From the NCBI GenBank assembly GCA_030715135.1, contig JAUYVH010000003.1:268371-332370 (forward strand): a DNA stretch of 64,000 bases, read 5' to 3'. Below are positions 55,154 to 63,733 of the stretch, piece by piece. This DNA comes from Keguizhuia sedimenti. GTDB taxonomy: Bacteria; Pseudomonadota; Gammaproteobacteria; Burkholderiales; Burkholderiaceae_D. The notes under the pieces are model-generated. The model did no database searches. It was not told where the DNA came from and saw only the letters and a list, made by a program, of their open reading frames with translations. Position numbers and translations under genes: made by a program. Position 1 is the first letter of the stretch, and the number at the start of each line of letters is the position of its first letter.

Positions 55154-56518
55154 TTACCTGATCAATTTTCCGCGCATGAGCCAGACACGGCTATGCGAAC
55201 CGGGTTTAAGGCTGCTGTTGACGATTGCCAGTGTGCCGTCCGCACCGAGAGAAACTTTCTCCATCAGCAAACCCTGATGGCTGCCGTTTCCACCGCCTTT
55301 CGGATCGGCACTGCCCGGCACTGTCCGGGATGCTCCGAAAGTACGCCCGCCGTCGGACGATACGGCGATACCCAGTCCTCGCGGACGTTCGTTTTTCCCA
55401 GGGTATAGCTCCGAGGTCAAGACGACCGTACCGCCTGCGCCGACGGCGATGGAAGGAAATGCCGTCCCGGAAATTTTGGCCGGCAATGGAGCAGAAATGG
55501 ACCGCCCCTCTTCAAAGCTGCTCGCGCCATCAAAGGAGCGTGTATAGCGGACATGATAGTTGCCAAACGCATCGCCGTCGCTTTCCGCATAGGCCAGATG
55601 CAAGCAGCCTTGCGAGTCGACTGCCAGCTTGGGCGCATCCGAATATGTCGCGCTCGCTCCCACCGCTTGCGGCGCGCTGAACGATGCGCCCTGGTCATCC
55701 GACCTGGCGATCAGGATGTCTGCGGCATCGGTTTCGCCGGTTGTCCATGCGAGATAGATTGCGCCTTCCCTGCCGACGGCAATTGACGGTCCGCGCGCCG
55801 GCTGGTCCCGGCTGCCGGCAAGTTGCCTCGGCTCGGAAAAGCGCTTGCCGCCGTCCCTCGAACGCGCAATCCACAACATGCCGTCATATTCGGTCCACAC
55901 CACATAAATACTGCCATCCGGTCCGACCGCCAGGTCATAGCTGCCGTTATGCCAGACATCCTTGTTGATGCGGCCCTTGCCGTCGCCGCCGAAAGAATGA
56001 GAAACATTGACAGGCGTGCCAAAGGACTTTCCTCCATCCCCGGACCGCGCAAAAAAAATCTCGCCGCCATGCGATGCGCCGGAAAAAATGATTTCCTGCC
56101 AGATAATGAAAATTTTCTGAGGATCGCGTGGCGAGTAGACGATGCGCGGCAGCCAGGAAAAAGTGTCCGGACTGCGGGATATATTGACGGCCTGCGTTAC
56201 TTCCTTCCCCTTGATCTTCTGACCTGTTCCTTTGCGGTCGTCTGCAGCAACAATCCGGAAGATCACATCCTTGCGCTTCTGCTCTACCCAGGCAACTGCA
56301 ATATTGCCCCGCTCATCCATTGCGACGGCCGGATCGTCGACATAATCGTAGCGCGAGTCATTCTGACGCCATGAGCCTTTTTCGCCATTGCCGGCCGCGA
56401 TTTCCTCAATTGCCTGCCATGCGAAGGCTTCGGCATCGTCGCTGGCGTGGGCTGAGACGACGCCGATCAATATTGCCCAGACAAATAACCACATACGGCA
56501 AGAACATGCATTGCGCAC
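55154..56518 (-). CDS. Secreted sialidase-like (BNR/Asp-box) beta-propeller protein
   Basis: A 454-residue exported protein with signal peptide MWLFVWAILIGVVSAHA. At least five Asp-box (SxDxGxxF) repeats are visible: SGDGGKSFG, SRDGGKRFS, SDDQGASFS, SFDGASSFE and SSDGGRTFG, spaced as blades of a six-bladed propeller. Catalytic sialidase residues (Arg triad, Tyr/Glu) are not clearly identifiable, so a binding or glycan-related role is as likely as hydrolysis. The start is a GTG at 56518 with GGAG eight bases upstream; an ATG at 56494 is an alternative. Confidence 0.75.
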   Translation of the reverse strand: MRNACSCRMWLFVWAILIGVVSAHASDDAEAFAWQAIEEIAAGNGEKGSWRQNDSRYDYVDDPAVAMDERGNIAVAWVEQKRKDVIFRIVAADDRKGTGQKIKGKEVTQAVNISRSPDTFSWLPRIVYSPRDPQKIFIIWQEIIFSGASHGGEIFFARSGDGGKSFGTPVNVSHSFGGDGKGRINKDVWHNGSYDLAVGPDGSIYVVWTEYDGMLWIARSRDGGKRFSEPRQLAGSRDQPARGPSIAVGREGAIYLAWTTGETDAADILIARSDDQGASFSAPQAVGASATYSDAPKLAVDSQGCLHLAYAESDGDAFGNYHVRYTRSFDGASSFEEGRSISAPLPAKISGTAFPSIAVGAGGTVVLTSELYPGKNERPRGLGIAVSSDGGRTFGASRTVPGSADPKGGGNGSHQGLLMEKVSLGADGTLAIVNSSLKPGSHSRVWLMRGKLIR

Positions 56519-56635
56519 TTTGCTCTCTCCCGGATTGATCGGTGCAAACGGTCATGCATCCACCTGACAGAAGAGACTCGTGGTCCCACAGCTCGTTCAT
56601 TAGGTCCGGCAGAGTAATTGCCGGACGGAAGCCGC

Positions 56636-57400
56636 TTATTTGGTCTGCAGGCAGACGCAGCCGGGATTGACGGTTCCGTTAATCGCCGGAGGAGTGCAAT
56701 AAAGCTTGCTGATGAAACGTCCGTCTCTCAACACCGGCAATCCATTGCCCGGATCGTTGTAGCCAGTGCCGAACTCATATCCGTTTGCCACACATTGCGC
56801 ATATTCCATTGGCGGGGAAAGCGGCACGGCGCTGATGCATACCACCGGCAAACTGTCGGTCATGTCTGTATAAGGGAAGCCTTGCTGCAGGCATTTCGCG
56901 GCCCGGCCTTCCGCAGTGCCGGTCGGTGCAGGATCGTTCTGCAAAATCCAGCGCCGTGCCGGCATTGCAGTTATTGCCGATGCGCCTGCCGTGCCCGATG
57001 GCGCATTGAATGCAATGATCCGAAGCCGGACAGGTCCGTTCGGAATCGTTTTCGTATCCAGGTTCAAGCTTGCGACGGTGTTGTCTGCATTTATGGAGAA
57101 TGTTCCCAGCCTCGGCACATCGGCTGTGTCAGGCAAAAGTTCCGCATTTTTGATTCCGCTTCCGCGCACCTCGAGCGTGACTGTCCCGTTAAGCGTCTCT
57201 CCATCTGCCGGCGCCCGGGCAAGCGTTGCCGAAAAAGCGGGAGGCGGCGATGCACCTTGTCCGCCGGAGGAATTGCCACCCGAAGTAGGTCCTTGACCAC
57301 CCGCAGACTGCCCATCATTACTTCCTCCACCGCCTCCTCCGCAAGCCACCAATGAGAAACTCAATAAAAACGCGCTAATTCTTTTGAAAGAAAGGGACAT
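56636..57400 (-). CDS. Gly-rich-linker lipoprotein
   Basis: A 254-residue lipoprotein with lipobox SLVAC, six glycines directly after the cysteine, and a Gly/Ser-rich linker (GQSAGGQGPTSGGNSSGGQG). An Ig-like beta domain follows (ADGETLNGTVTLEVRGSGIK), then a Cys-rich C-terminus with seven cysteines. The start at 57400 (MSLSFKRIS) has AGGTGG upstream. It is the third lipoprotein in the window with a poly-Gly run after the lipid anchor. Confidence 0.75.
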   Translation of the reverse strand: MSLSFKRISAFLLSFSLVACGGGGGGSNDGQSAGGQGPTSGGNSSGGQGASPPPAFSATLARAPADGETLNGTVTLEVRGSGIKNAELLPDTADVPRLGTFSINADNTVASLNLDTKTIPNGPVRLRIIAFNAPSGTAGASAITAMPARRWILQNDPAPTGTAEGRAAKCLQQGFPYTDMTDSLPVVCISAVPLSPPMEYAQCVANGYEFGTGYNDPGNGLPVLRDGRFISKLYCTPPAINGTVNPGCVCLQTK

Positions 57401-58257
57401 ACGCCACCTGTGCTTGTACAAATACCCAGCGCTCCCTAAAACATTGCTCTTTTCCTTTGGACATTACTCAATCGCGTTTTGCTTCATTTGAGGAATGCCA
57501 ACCCGATAGAAATTGATGCCGGAATCAGGAAAATTGTTGGAGCAAAGAGACAATGTTCTGGCAGTTGCCCGTCACATAGATACGCTCAATACATTGTCCT
57601 TTCATTCAAAGATTTATGAGATTGAGGATTAATCTCGCTCGGCTTGATGAATCTTTAAAGTCAGGTACAGATTTGCTTAGCCCGTTAAGACTTCTACTTT
57701 TCCATATGGATACATAGACGATGCAGACTTTTATTGATTTATAGACATGACTTTGGCCGCAGCTTAGACTGTAGATACTATCCGAAGGGATAACGTATTT
57801 CACGATCATTTAATACGGTACATAAGAACAGTATTGGGCGGAAGTCTTGCCTGTTAAAGGATTCCAAAACTTGCTGCAGTCCAGTTAGGTTAGGCGGACA
57901 AGTCGTCAAGTTAGGTTGAAATTTTTCTATCTAAATAAAGTTCCCGTTCCATAGATCGCTACTAAGCTGTCGCGAAGAACATGCCAAGTTTATGGGATTT
58001 CTAAGTGCCGAAAAAAATGCTATCTAGTGAAGCGAAGTGCACGAGCACGCACAACGCCAAGGCGTTGGAGCGGACACGCGAACTTCGCTTCAGTACAAGC
58101 GCATTTGCTTTGACTCGGGATTTTTACCACCATGGTTTTTATGAGCACCACAGTAGTTTGCCGCGCTCTATTCCAGAGAACAGTTCACTGGTCACGGACG
58201 CCGCACATGCGCAGCGCCGGACAGTTATCACATTCACATAGGCCGATGGTTCGATCA
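57401..58257. other. AT-rich accessory gap
   Basis: About 850 low-GC bases before a putative integron cassette. Frames at 57606-57809 (minus) and 58005-58241 (plus) are not convincing. A nested inverted-repeat structure is at 58028-58092. Base composition differs from both flanks. Confidence 0.4.
58028..58092. repeat. Nested inverted repeats
   Basis: Outer arms TGAAGCGAAGT (58028-58038) and ACTTCGCTTCA (58082-58092) are perfect. Inner arms CAACGCC (58052-58058) and GGCGTTG (58061-58067) are also perfect, around loop AA. The inner and outer stems are separated by 13- and 14-base unpaired stretches. This resembles folded recombination or regulatory sites but is not a standard attC. Confidence 0.55.
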
Positions 58258-58566
58258 ATGCAGAATCCATATAAAGTACAGCCGTTGGTTAAAGTTATGG
58301 CAGCAATTTGGATTTTGTGCTTTGCGTCGCTGGCTTTTATTGCTCTCATCGAGCAGGAAATTACTTTAGGTGGAAGTCGTTCTGGAGGTACCAGTCACTC
58401 CGAAGGCTTAGAGGCAGTAATAACTGGATTTGTATTGATTGGGCTGGCGCTTCTCGGTTTTAGCCCTCTGATTGAATACAATCGCTGGAAACATCAGCTA
58501 CGAATACTTGCAGTAGTTATTTGGCTTTCCTTTTGTATTGGCTATTTGAACTTCTTCTATTTTTGA
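58258..58566 (+). CDS. Small membrane protein, possible integron cassette gene
   Basis: A 102-residue protein with three predicted membrane helices (VMAAIWILCFASLAFIALIE; GFVLIGLALLGFSPLI; ILAVVIWLSFCIGYLNFFYF). The ATG at 58258 was preferred to longer frames because they would lack a ribosome site. It lies upstream of an attC site, in the normal orientation for a cassette gene. No family is recognised. Confidence 0.5.
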   Translation: MQNPYKVQPLVKVMAAIWILCFASLAFIALIEQEITLGGSRSGGTSHSEGLEAVITGFVLIGLALLGFSPLIEYNRWKHQLRILAVVIWLSFCIGYLNFFYF

Positions 58567-58626
58567 ATCCGCTTATTTGTTTTGAATAAGTATTATGGTT
58601 AATGTACACCAGCCAGTTTCTCGCAA

Positions 58627-58683
58627 ACCTAACATGTCGCTGAACCCGGATACCTTAAGGTGCTGGTTAGCTCGGCGTTAGAG
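58627..58683 (+). other. Integron attC recombination site
   Basis: R'' ACCTAAC (58627-58633) and R' GTTAGAG (58677-58683) form the outer pair, CTAAC with GTTAG. L'' GCTGAACC (58639-58646) pairs with L' GGTTAGC (58665-58671), leaving one unpaired G, the extrahelical base typical of attC. Five-base unpaired spacers (ATGTC and TCGGC) are symmetric, and the terminal loop contains palindrome ACCTTAAGGT. The R' last base is G rather than a pyrimidine, a minor deviation. No integrase gene is in the window. Confidence 0.75.
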
Positions 58684-58692
58684 CTCAGCACC

Positions 58693-59270
58693 ATGACTTA
58701 TGCCCTGCTCAAGCTCGCGCATATAATTGGCGCCGTCCTGATCGGTAGTGGCCTTATTGGTGTCTGGCTAAGTGACTTACGGTGCCGTCCGTCACGTGAG
58801 CTGGTGCGTTTTTCGAAGCCGCTCGAAACATCGGCGTGTTTTACGACGGAGTCGTTGTTCCCCGCGCTATTATTCTCCTCATCTCCAGCACGTGGATGAT
58901 CCTTGAGTTTTTCGGTGGCTGGAATTTCCTCTCCGTCCCTTGGCTTGCCGGCATGGTCTTGCTCTTTGCTTTTGAATTCATCGAGGGCAACACTGTTACT
59001 TGCATTTACTTCTTGCGCTTGCGCCGTTTGACTCAAACGGCATTGGAGGTAGATCAATTCACGCCCGAACTGGAGAAAGTGCGTGCCGAGAAAATCCCAA
59101 CGTTCACCCACTTTCTCGATTTGCCCATCCTCTTCCTGATCATCACGTTGGGCGCGCTGAAACCCAACGATTGGACTATGTTTATTGTTGGGTTCGTGGC
59201 TGCCATGGCCCTTGCCGCCGCACTGACGTTATTCATTCCTCGCCTATATCCCTGGGCACAAAACCAATGA
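58693..59270 (+). pseudogene. DUF2269-type membrane protein gene with frameshift
   Basis: The gene starts nine bases after the attC R' site, as cassette genes do: MTYALLKLAHIIGAVLIGSG is the first helix of a DUF2269-like integral membrane protein. The frame then runs into an alternative ending. A second frame (from about 58836) continues the family sequence: VFYDGVVVPRAIILLIS, FFGGWNFLSVPWLAGM and FEFIEGNTVTCIYFLRLRRL. Restoring one base near 58814 (TCG-GAA instead of TCG-AAG) rejoins them to about 190 residues. It is therefore a single-base deletion, or a sequencing error. Confidence 0.7.
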
Positions 59271-59340
59271 GCATAAATGGCACCCTGATTATTCGTTCGA
59301 GTGGGGTGCCTTCCCGCATAATCAGGCGCATGCAGAGAAA

Positions 59341-59371
59341 ATAAAAATGCCCGCCGATCCGGCGGGCATTT
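59341..59371 (-). terminator. Terminator of the OYE-family gene
   Basis: AATGCCCGCC and GGCGGGCATT form a perfect ten-base stem, followed on the minus strand by TTTTTAT. It lies 22 bases after the stop of the reductase gene at 59393. Confidence 0.88.
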
Positions 59372-59392
59372 ATGTACAAGAACAGGTCTTCC

Positions 59393-60448
59393 TCACACCA
59401 GCGCAGGATAGTCCGTATACCCTTCCGCAGTCGAATGGTAAAAGGTTTCCGGCTGCGGCACATTCAAAGGCGCATCGAGGCGGAAGCGTTTCGGCAAGTC
59501 CGGGTTTGCGATAAACAGCTGGCCGAAAGCGATCGCGTCGGCTTCGCCGGATGCCAGCAAGGCTTGCGCACTCTCCTTGGTCATTTTTTCATTGGCGATG
59601 TACGGGCCGCCGAATGCCTTCTTCAATTGCGGGCCCAGTCGATCCGGTCCGATGGCCTCGCGTGCGCAAATGAAGGCGATACCGCGCTTTCCGAGTTCGC
59701 GCGCGACGTATCCGAAGGTCGCCGCCGGATCGGAGTCGCCCATGCTGTGCGAATCGCCGCGCGGGGCCAGGTGCATGCCGACACGCTGGGCGCCCCAGAC
59801 ATCGATGCAGGCATCGGTGACTTCAAGCATCAGGCGCGCGCGGTTCTCGACCGGGCCGCCGTAGGCATCTTTGCGCTTGTTGCTGCCGTCCTGCAGGAAC
59901 TGGTCCAGCAGATAGCCATTGGCACCATGGATTTCCACGCCGTCGAAGCCCGCCGCCTTGGCATTTTCCGCGCCCCGGCGGTATGCCGCAACGATGCCGG
60001 GAATTTCATCCAGTTCCAGTGCGCGCGGCGTGACATATTGCCGCTTCGGACGCACCAGGCTGACGTGGCCTTCCGCGGCAATCGCACTGGGCGCGACCGG
60101 CAAATCGCCATTCAGGAATATGGGATCGGAAATTCGGCCGACGTGCCACAACTGCAGGAAGATATGGCCGCCGGCTGCATGCACGCGATCCGTTACCTGC
60201 CTCCAGCCTGCAACCTGTTCCTGCGACCAGATGCCCGGCGTATTGGCATAGCCGACCCCTTGCGGTGTAACGGCGGTGGCTTCGCTCAGGATCAGGCCGG
60301 CAGAGGCGCGCTGTTCATAGTACTGCGCCATCAATGCGTTCGGCACGCGTCCTTCGCCGACTGCACGCGAGCGGGTCAGCGGCGCCATGAAAATGCGGTT
60401 GGGCAGATTCAGGTCGCCGATGCGAATCGGATCAAATAATGTAGTCAT
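59393..60448 (-). CDS. nemA: Old-yellow-enzyme-family alkene reductase
   Basis: A 351-residue FMN-dependent ene-reductase. The N-terminal MAPLTRSRA, HVGRISDP and catalytic/substrate-binding GVEIHGANGYLLDQFLQDGS (His and Asn pair) are typical of the NemA/OYE group, as is RLGPQ/IANEKMT near the phosphate site. It reduces activated alkenes or N-ethylmaleimide-like electrophiles with NAD(P)H. AAGGAG precedes the ATG at 60448, and an array of 12-base repeats lies just upstream. Confidence 0.93.
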   Translation of the reverse strand: MTTLFDPIRIGDLNLPNRIFMAPLTRSRAVGEGRVPNALMAQYYEQRASAGLILSEATAVTPQGVGYANTPGIWSQEQVAGWRQVTDRVHAAGGHIFLQLWHVGRISDPIFLNGDLPVAPSAIAAEGHVSLVRPKRQYVTPRALELDEIPGIVAAYRRGAENAKAAGFDGVEIHGANGYLLDQFLQDGSNKRKDAYGGPVENRARLMLEVTDACIDVWGAQRVGMHLAPRGDSHSMGDSDPAATFGYVARELGKRGIAFICAREAIGPDRLGPQLKKAFGGPYIANEKMTKESAQALLASGEADAIAFGQLFIANPDLPKRFRLDAPLNVPQPETFYHSTAEGYTDYPALV

Positions 60449-60469
60449 CAGTACTCCTTAAAATTTCTC

Positions 60470-60517
60470 TATCAATGTTTCCATCGATATTTCTACCGAT
60501 ATCTCTGTCGGCTTTCA
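60470..60517. repeat. Four degenerate 12-base tandem repeats before nemA
   Basis: TATCAATGTTTC, CATCGATATTTC, TACCGATATCTC and TGTCGGCTTTCA follow one another in exact 12-base phase, 21-69 bases before the nemA start. Repeats of this kind can be repressor sites or relics of slippage. Confidence 0.5.
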
Positions 60518-60627
60518 GTTTATTCATGTGCCAAGACATGACGCCGGACCGAATCCGCATGGATTCCTGATGCCAAGCGCCTATGGCTATGCGTGCGCAG
60601 CAAAAAACCAGGCCAGGGCCTTGTGCG

Positions 60628-61647
60628 CTAGAAGTCTTTCAATACGATTTTGCCGATGGTCTTGCCGGATTCGATCATGGCATGTGCCTGGCGCAGGGTT
60701 TGCGCATGAATCGGCGACAGTACCTGCTGGACGGTCGTGCGCAGGATGCCCTGGTCGATCAGGCGGGCGATTTCCGTGAGCAGGACGTTTTGCTGCGCCA
60801 TGTCAGGCGTCTGGAACATGGAGCGGGTGAACATGAATTCCCAGATGAATCCTGCGCTTTTGGATTTCAGGAGTCCGACATCGAGCTCGCCCTTGTTCTC
60901 CACAATCGTGCAGATCATGCCTTGGGGCAAGATCAGTTCCGCCGCAGCATTAAAGTGCTGGTCCGTGTTGTTCAGGATCAGCACGTAATCGACATAGCGG
61001 TAACCCAGCGCCCGGACCTGCTCGACAACATCTTTCTGATGATTGACGACGTGACGTGCACCGAGATCGCGCACCCATTGTTCGGTCTTCGGCCGTGACG
61101 CCGTAGCGATCACATCCAGTCCGGCAATCTTTGCCGCCAGTTGTACGCCGATCGAACCGACTCCGCCCGCGGCACCGATGATCAGGATGGATCTGCGCGG
61201 CAATGCGGATACGGGCATCGCAACTTTCAGCCGATCGAACAGGGCTTCCCATGCGGTGATGGCGGTAAGCGGCAAGGCCGCCGCCTCTTCAAAGGAGAGC
61301 GATGCAGGCATGGGGCCGACGATACGTTCGTCCACCAGCTGGAATTCGCTGTTGGAACCCGGCCGGGTCAGATCTCCTGCATAAAAGACCTTGTCCCCGG
61401 GCTTGAAGAATGTCACGTCCGGACCGACCGCTTCCACAATGCCGGATGCATCCCAGCCGAGCACGCGCGGTTCGTCAGGAGGAGGATTGTTTGCCGAGCG
61501 CACCTTGGTATCGACCGGGTTGACCGATATCGCCTTGATGGCCACCAGCAAATCCCGTCCGGCAGGCTGAGGCTTGGGCAGGTCGATGTCAATTAGGGAT
61601 TCCGGATGTTCGATAGGCAAGTGCTTCTGCAGTGCAATCGCTTTCAT
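60628..61647 (-). CDS. Zinc-binding-type alcohol dehydrogenase / quinone oxidoreductase-like protein
   Basis: A 339-residue MDR-superfamily oxidoreductase. The GroES-like N-terminal domain (VLGWDASGIVEAVGPDV) lacks the structural zinc cysteines, and the Rossmann domain has GAAGGVGSIGVQLA as NADPH-binding motif. It matches the TIGR02817-type family. Substrate unknown; reactive carbonyls or quinones are likely. It is divergent from a LysR-type regulator gene, its probable controller. Confidence 0.9.
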   Translation of the reverse strand: MKAIALQKHLPIEHPESLIDIDLPKPQPAGRDLLVAIKAISVNPVDTKVRSANNPPPDEPRVLGWDASGIVEAVGPDVTFFKPGDKVFYAGDLTRPGSNSEFQLVDERIVGPMPASLSFEEAAALPLTAITAWEALFDRLKVAMPVSALPRRSILIIGAAGGVGSIGVQLAAKIAGLDVIATASRPKTEQWVRDLGARHVVNHQKDVVEQVRALGYRYVDYVLILNNTDQHFNAAAELILPQGMICTIVENKGELDVGLLKSKSAGFIWEFMFTRSMFQTPDMAQQNVLLTEIARLIDQGILRTTVQQVLSPIHAQTLRQAHAMIESGKTIGKIVLKDF

Positions 61648-61765
61648 GCTTTACCTTTTATTGAGATCGTAAGCGCTCATTATGGCTACATTGATTATTT
61701 TGATAAATATGGCAAGAATAGAATTACTTTCAAAAATAAATTGATAATCATGGAAGGTATTCAGT

Positions 61766-62695
61766 ATGTATTCGATTGCCGAACTTGAGCTTTTCGTCCG
61801 TACCGCAGAGACTGGAAACCTGTCACGGGCGGCGCGCGAACTGGACGTGCAACCCGCTGCCGCAAGCGCAAGCCTGAAACGGCTGGAGCAGCGCCTTGCG
61901 TCGCGCCTGTTCGAACGATCCACCCGGAGCATGCGTTTGACTCAACAGGGCGAAGTGTTCCTCGAATACTGCAAGAATGCGCTGTCGGCCCTGCAGGCAG
62001 GGGAAGCGGCGCTGCGTTCCACGCAAGAGAAGGTACATGGGCTGGTGCGCCTGTCCGCACCCTCGGATCTGGGCCGCTCGCTATTGCTGCCGTGGCTGAA
62101 CGAATTTCAGGACCGGCATCCGGAAGTAAGGCTGGTTGTGCATTTCTCGGATCAGTTGATGAATCTTTACCGCGACCCGATCGATATTGCTTTCAGGTAT
62201 GGCAAGCTCGATGATTCGAATCTGATTTCTCAACAGCTTGCGGACAACCGGCGCGTCGTGATCGCTTCTCCGTCCTACCTGAAAAAACATGGCATCCCGA
62301 AAAAACCACAGGAACTGGCCGACCACAATTGCCTGCTCTACTACGTCAGGCACGGCTTGCTGAACCACTGGCGCTTTTATTCCGGCAAGCAAAGCATCGA
62401 GATCAAGGTGCGCGGCGACCGCATGGCCGACGACGGCGGTATCGTACGCGAATGGGCAATTGCAGGGTATGGCATTGCCTACAAATCCCTGCTGGATGTG
62501 CAAGCCGATCTGCAGGAAGGGAAACTGGTCAGCCTGTTGAATGAATTCACCGGTGAAGAATCGCCCTTGCATGCGATCTATCCGAGCCGCGGCAGCATGA
62601 CGCCGGCCGCAAAAGCTCTGATTGAATTTTTGAGGGAGAAATTATCCGGTGAAAAACAAGCGCCCAGGAAAAGAGCGGCATCGAAGATGCCATAG
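61766..62695 (+). CDS. LysR-family transcriptional regulator
   Basis: A 309-residue LysR-type regulator. The HTH region reads GNLSRAARELDVQPAAASAS. The effector domain starts near residue 90 (GLVRLSAPSDLGRSLLLPWL) and is of the substrate-binding fold. GAAGG lies upstream of the ATG at 61766. The 118-base AT-rich gap to the divergent dehydrogenase gene at 61647 probably holds a shared operator. The C-terminal tail is Lys/Arg-rich. Confidence 0.92.
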   Translation: MYSIAELELFVRTAETGNLSRAARELDVQPAAASASLKRLEQRLASRLFERSTRSMRLTQQGEVFLEYCKNALSALQAGEAALRSTQEKVHGLVRLSAPSDLGRSLLLPWLNEFQDRHPEVRLVVHFSDQLMNLYRDPIDIAFRYGKLDDSNLISQQLADNRRVVIASPSYLKKHGIPKKPQELADHNCLLYYVRHGLLNHWRFYSGKQSIEIKVRGDRMADDGGIVREWAIAGYGIAYKSLLDVQADLQEGKLVSLLNEFTGEESPLHAIYPSRGSMTPAAKALIEFLREKLSGEKQAPRKRAASKMP

Positions 62696-62745
62696 CCCTG
62701 ACTGGAGGGGTAATTGATGGTGTATAGCCGGTCTGCATGACCGAT

Positions 62746-62952
62746 TCAGGGATTGTCCCTTGGCGCGCCGGTATCGCACTTCTTGCATTTAAGGGTACGG
62801 CCGATCACTTTTGCCCTTCCCTTTTCAGTCGTTACCCACGGCCGATTGCTCCAGGGCGGATTATGGCGCACATGCTGGTTATGGCCGCAATCCAGCTCCG
62901 CCACCCAATGTTTTTCTTCGTCCAGATGGAAACCGACTATTTTTCTTTCCAT
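62746..62952 (-). CDS. DUF3565 family protein
   Basis: A 68-residue protein with the DUF3565 signature: AELDCGHNQHVRHNPPWSNR, then PWV, and LKCKKCDTG at the end. Two CxxC/H-type pairs suggest a zinc-binding fold. Length is normal for the family. The function is unknown. Confidence 0.88.
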   Translation of the reverse strand: MERKIVGFHLDEEKHWVAELDCGHNQHVRHNPPWSNRPWVTTEKGRAKVIGRTLKCKKCDTGAPRDNP

Positions 62953-63262
62953 AAAATCCGAGAAGCGAGCTATTAAAAAGCCAAAAGGTAGGGAGGCAAT
63001 CGATTAATCGACCGGCGTTCATTACAAGTATAAGCCTACGTTCACCGGCTGCGAGGAACAAGCAAATAACTTCTTAAGATGAAATATAGACATGCATACC
63101 GGCATGGAAAGCTTGATGCTGTCGCATCGTTCCAACATGTTTATTCTGTACACGAAATGAGTGCGGCAAAAAACGGGATTCGTAAAACAGATTAAGGACT
63201 TTCCTGAATGGTCTCCGGGCACACCCTGCTTATGAATTTTGCAATGCAATTCTTACCAGTAT
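62953..63262. other. Intergenic gap
   Basis: About 310 AT-rich bases between DUF3565 and the small lipoprotein gene on the same strand. No gene or strong hairpin was seen. Confidence 0.35.
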
Positions 63263-63562
63263 TCAAGTACGAATTACAAGACGTTTAACCGGTCTCCCTT
63301 GTGCATTCTGGTATTGCAGTTCGGTCGAGGACGAGTATTTGAACACTGCACTGGAGACGTTGCTTGCATCGTAAAGGCCGGGATGCTCATTGCCGGCATT
63401 CGGCGCATTGCTTTCAGCTTTGGGTTTGGGCGGAGCCTGCGGCGGCATGGGCCGATTCGGATTTTTTTCGCATGCCACCATTGCCAATGCTAGGCAAACA
63501 GTCAGCAGAACCGATTTAATGCCGGCATATGACATACGCACATGGGCAATTTTGGTTTTCAT
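63263..63562 (-). CDS. Small lipoprotein
   Basis: A 99-residue lipoprotein. The signal GIKSVLLTVCLALAMVAC ends in a lipobox; the mature part begins EKNPNRPMPPQAPPKPKAES, a Pro/Lys-rich linker, and ends in a short beta-rich piece. GAAGGT precedes the ATG at 63562; an ATG at 63535 is an alternative. Its function is unknown. Confidence 0.65.
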   Translation of the reverse strand: MKTKIAHVRMSYAGIKSVLLTVCLALAMVACEKNPNRPMPPQAPPKPKAESNAPNAGNEHPGLYDASNVSSAVFKYSSSTELQYQNAQGRPVKRLVIRT

Positions 63563-63733
63563 GGCCGCACCTTCTATTCGAAAGGAGAGAAAGCGCATTT
63601 CGCGGCAGCATGTGGTCTTATCCCGCTTCACCCTGCGCCCGAATTCAAGAGCGCGGTGCTAAGTGCCTGACTTCATTTCACTGCCGTATGCACAGGTACT
63701 AATGCAAACGCCATGCCCAATGCAGAGTTGCGA

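Noticed and set aside
57606-57809. A 67-codon minus-strand frame
   Set aside because: No ribosome site; Ser/Lys/Ile-rich composition reflects AT-rich DNA.
58005-58241. A 78-codon plus-strand frame
   Set aside because: It spans the nested inverted repeats and has no ribosome site.
59284-59326. Inverted repeat CCTGATTA / TAATCAGG after the DUF2269 gene, considered as a second attC site
   Set aside because: It lacks the RYYYAAC and GTTRRRY ends and an extrahelical base, so it does not meet the attC pattern.
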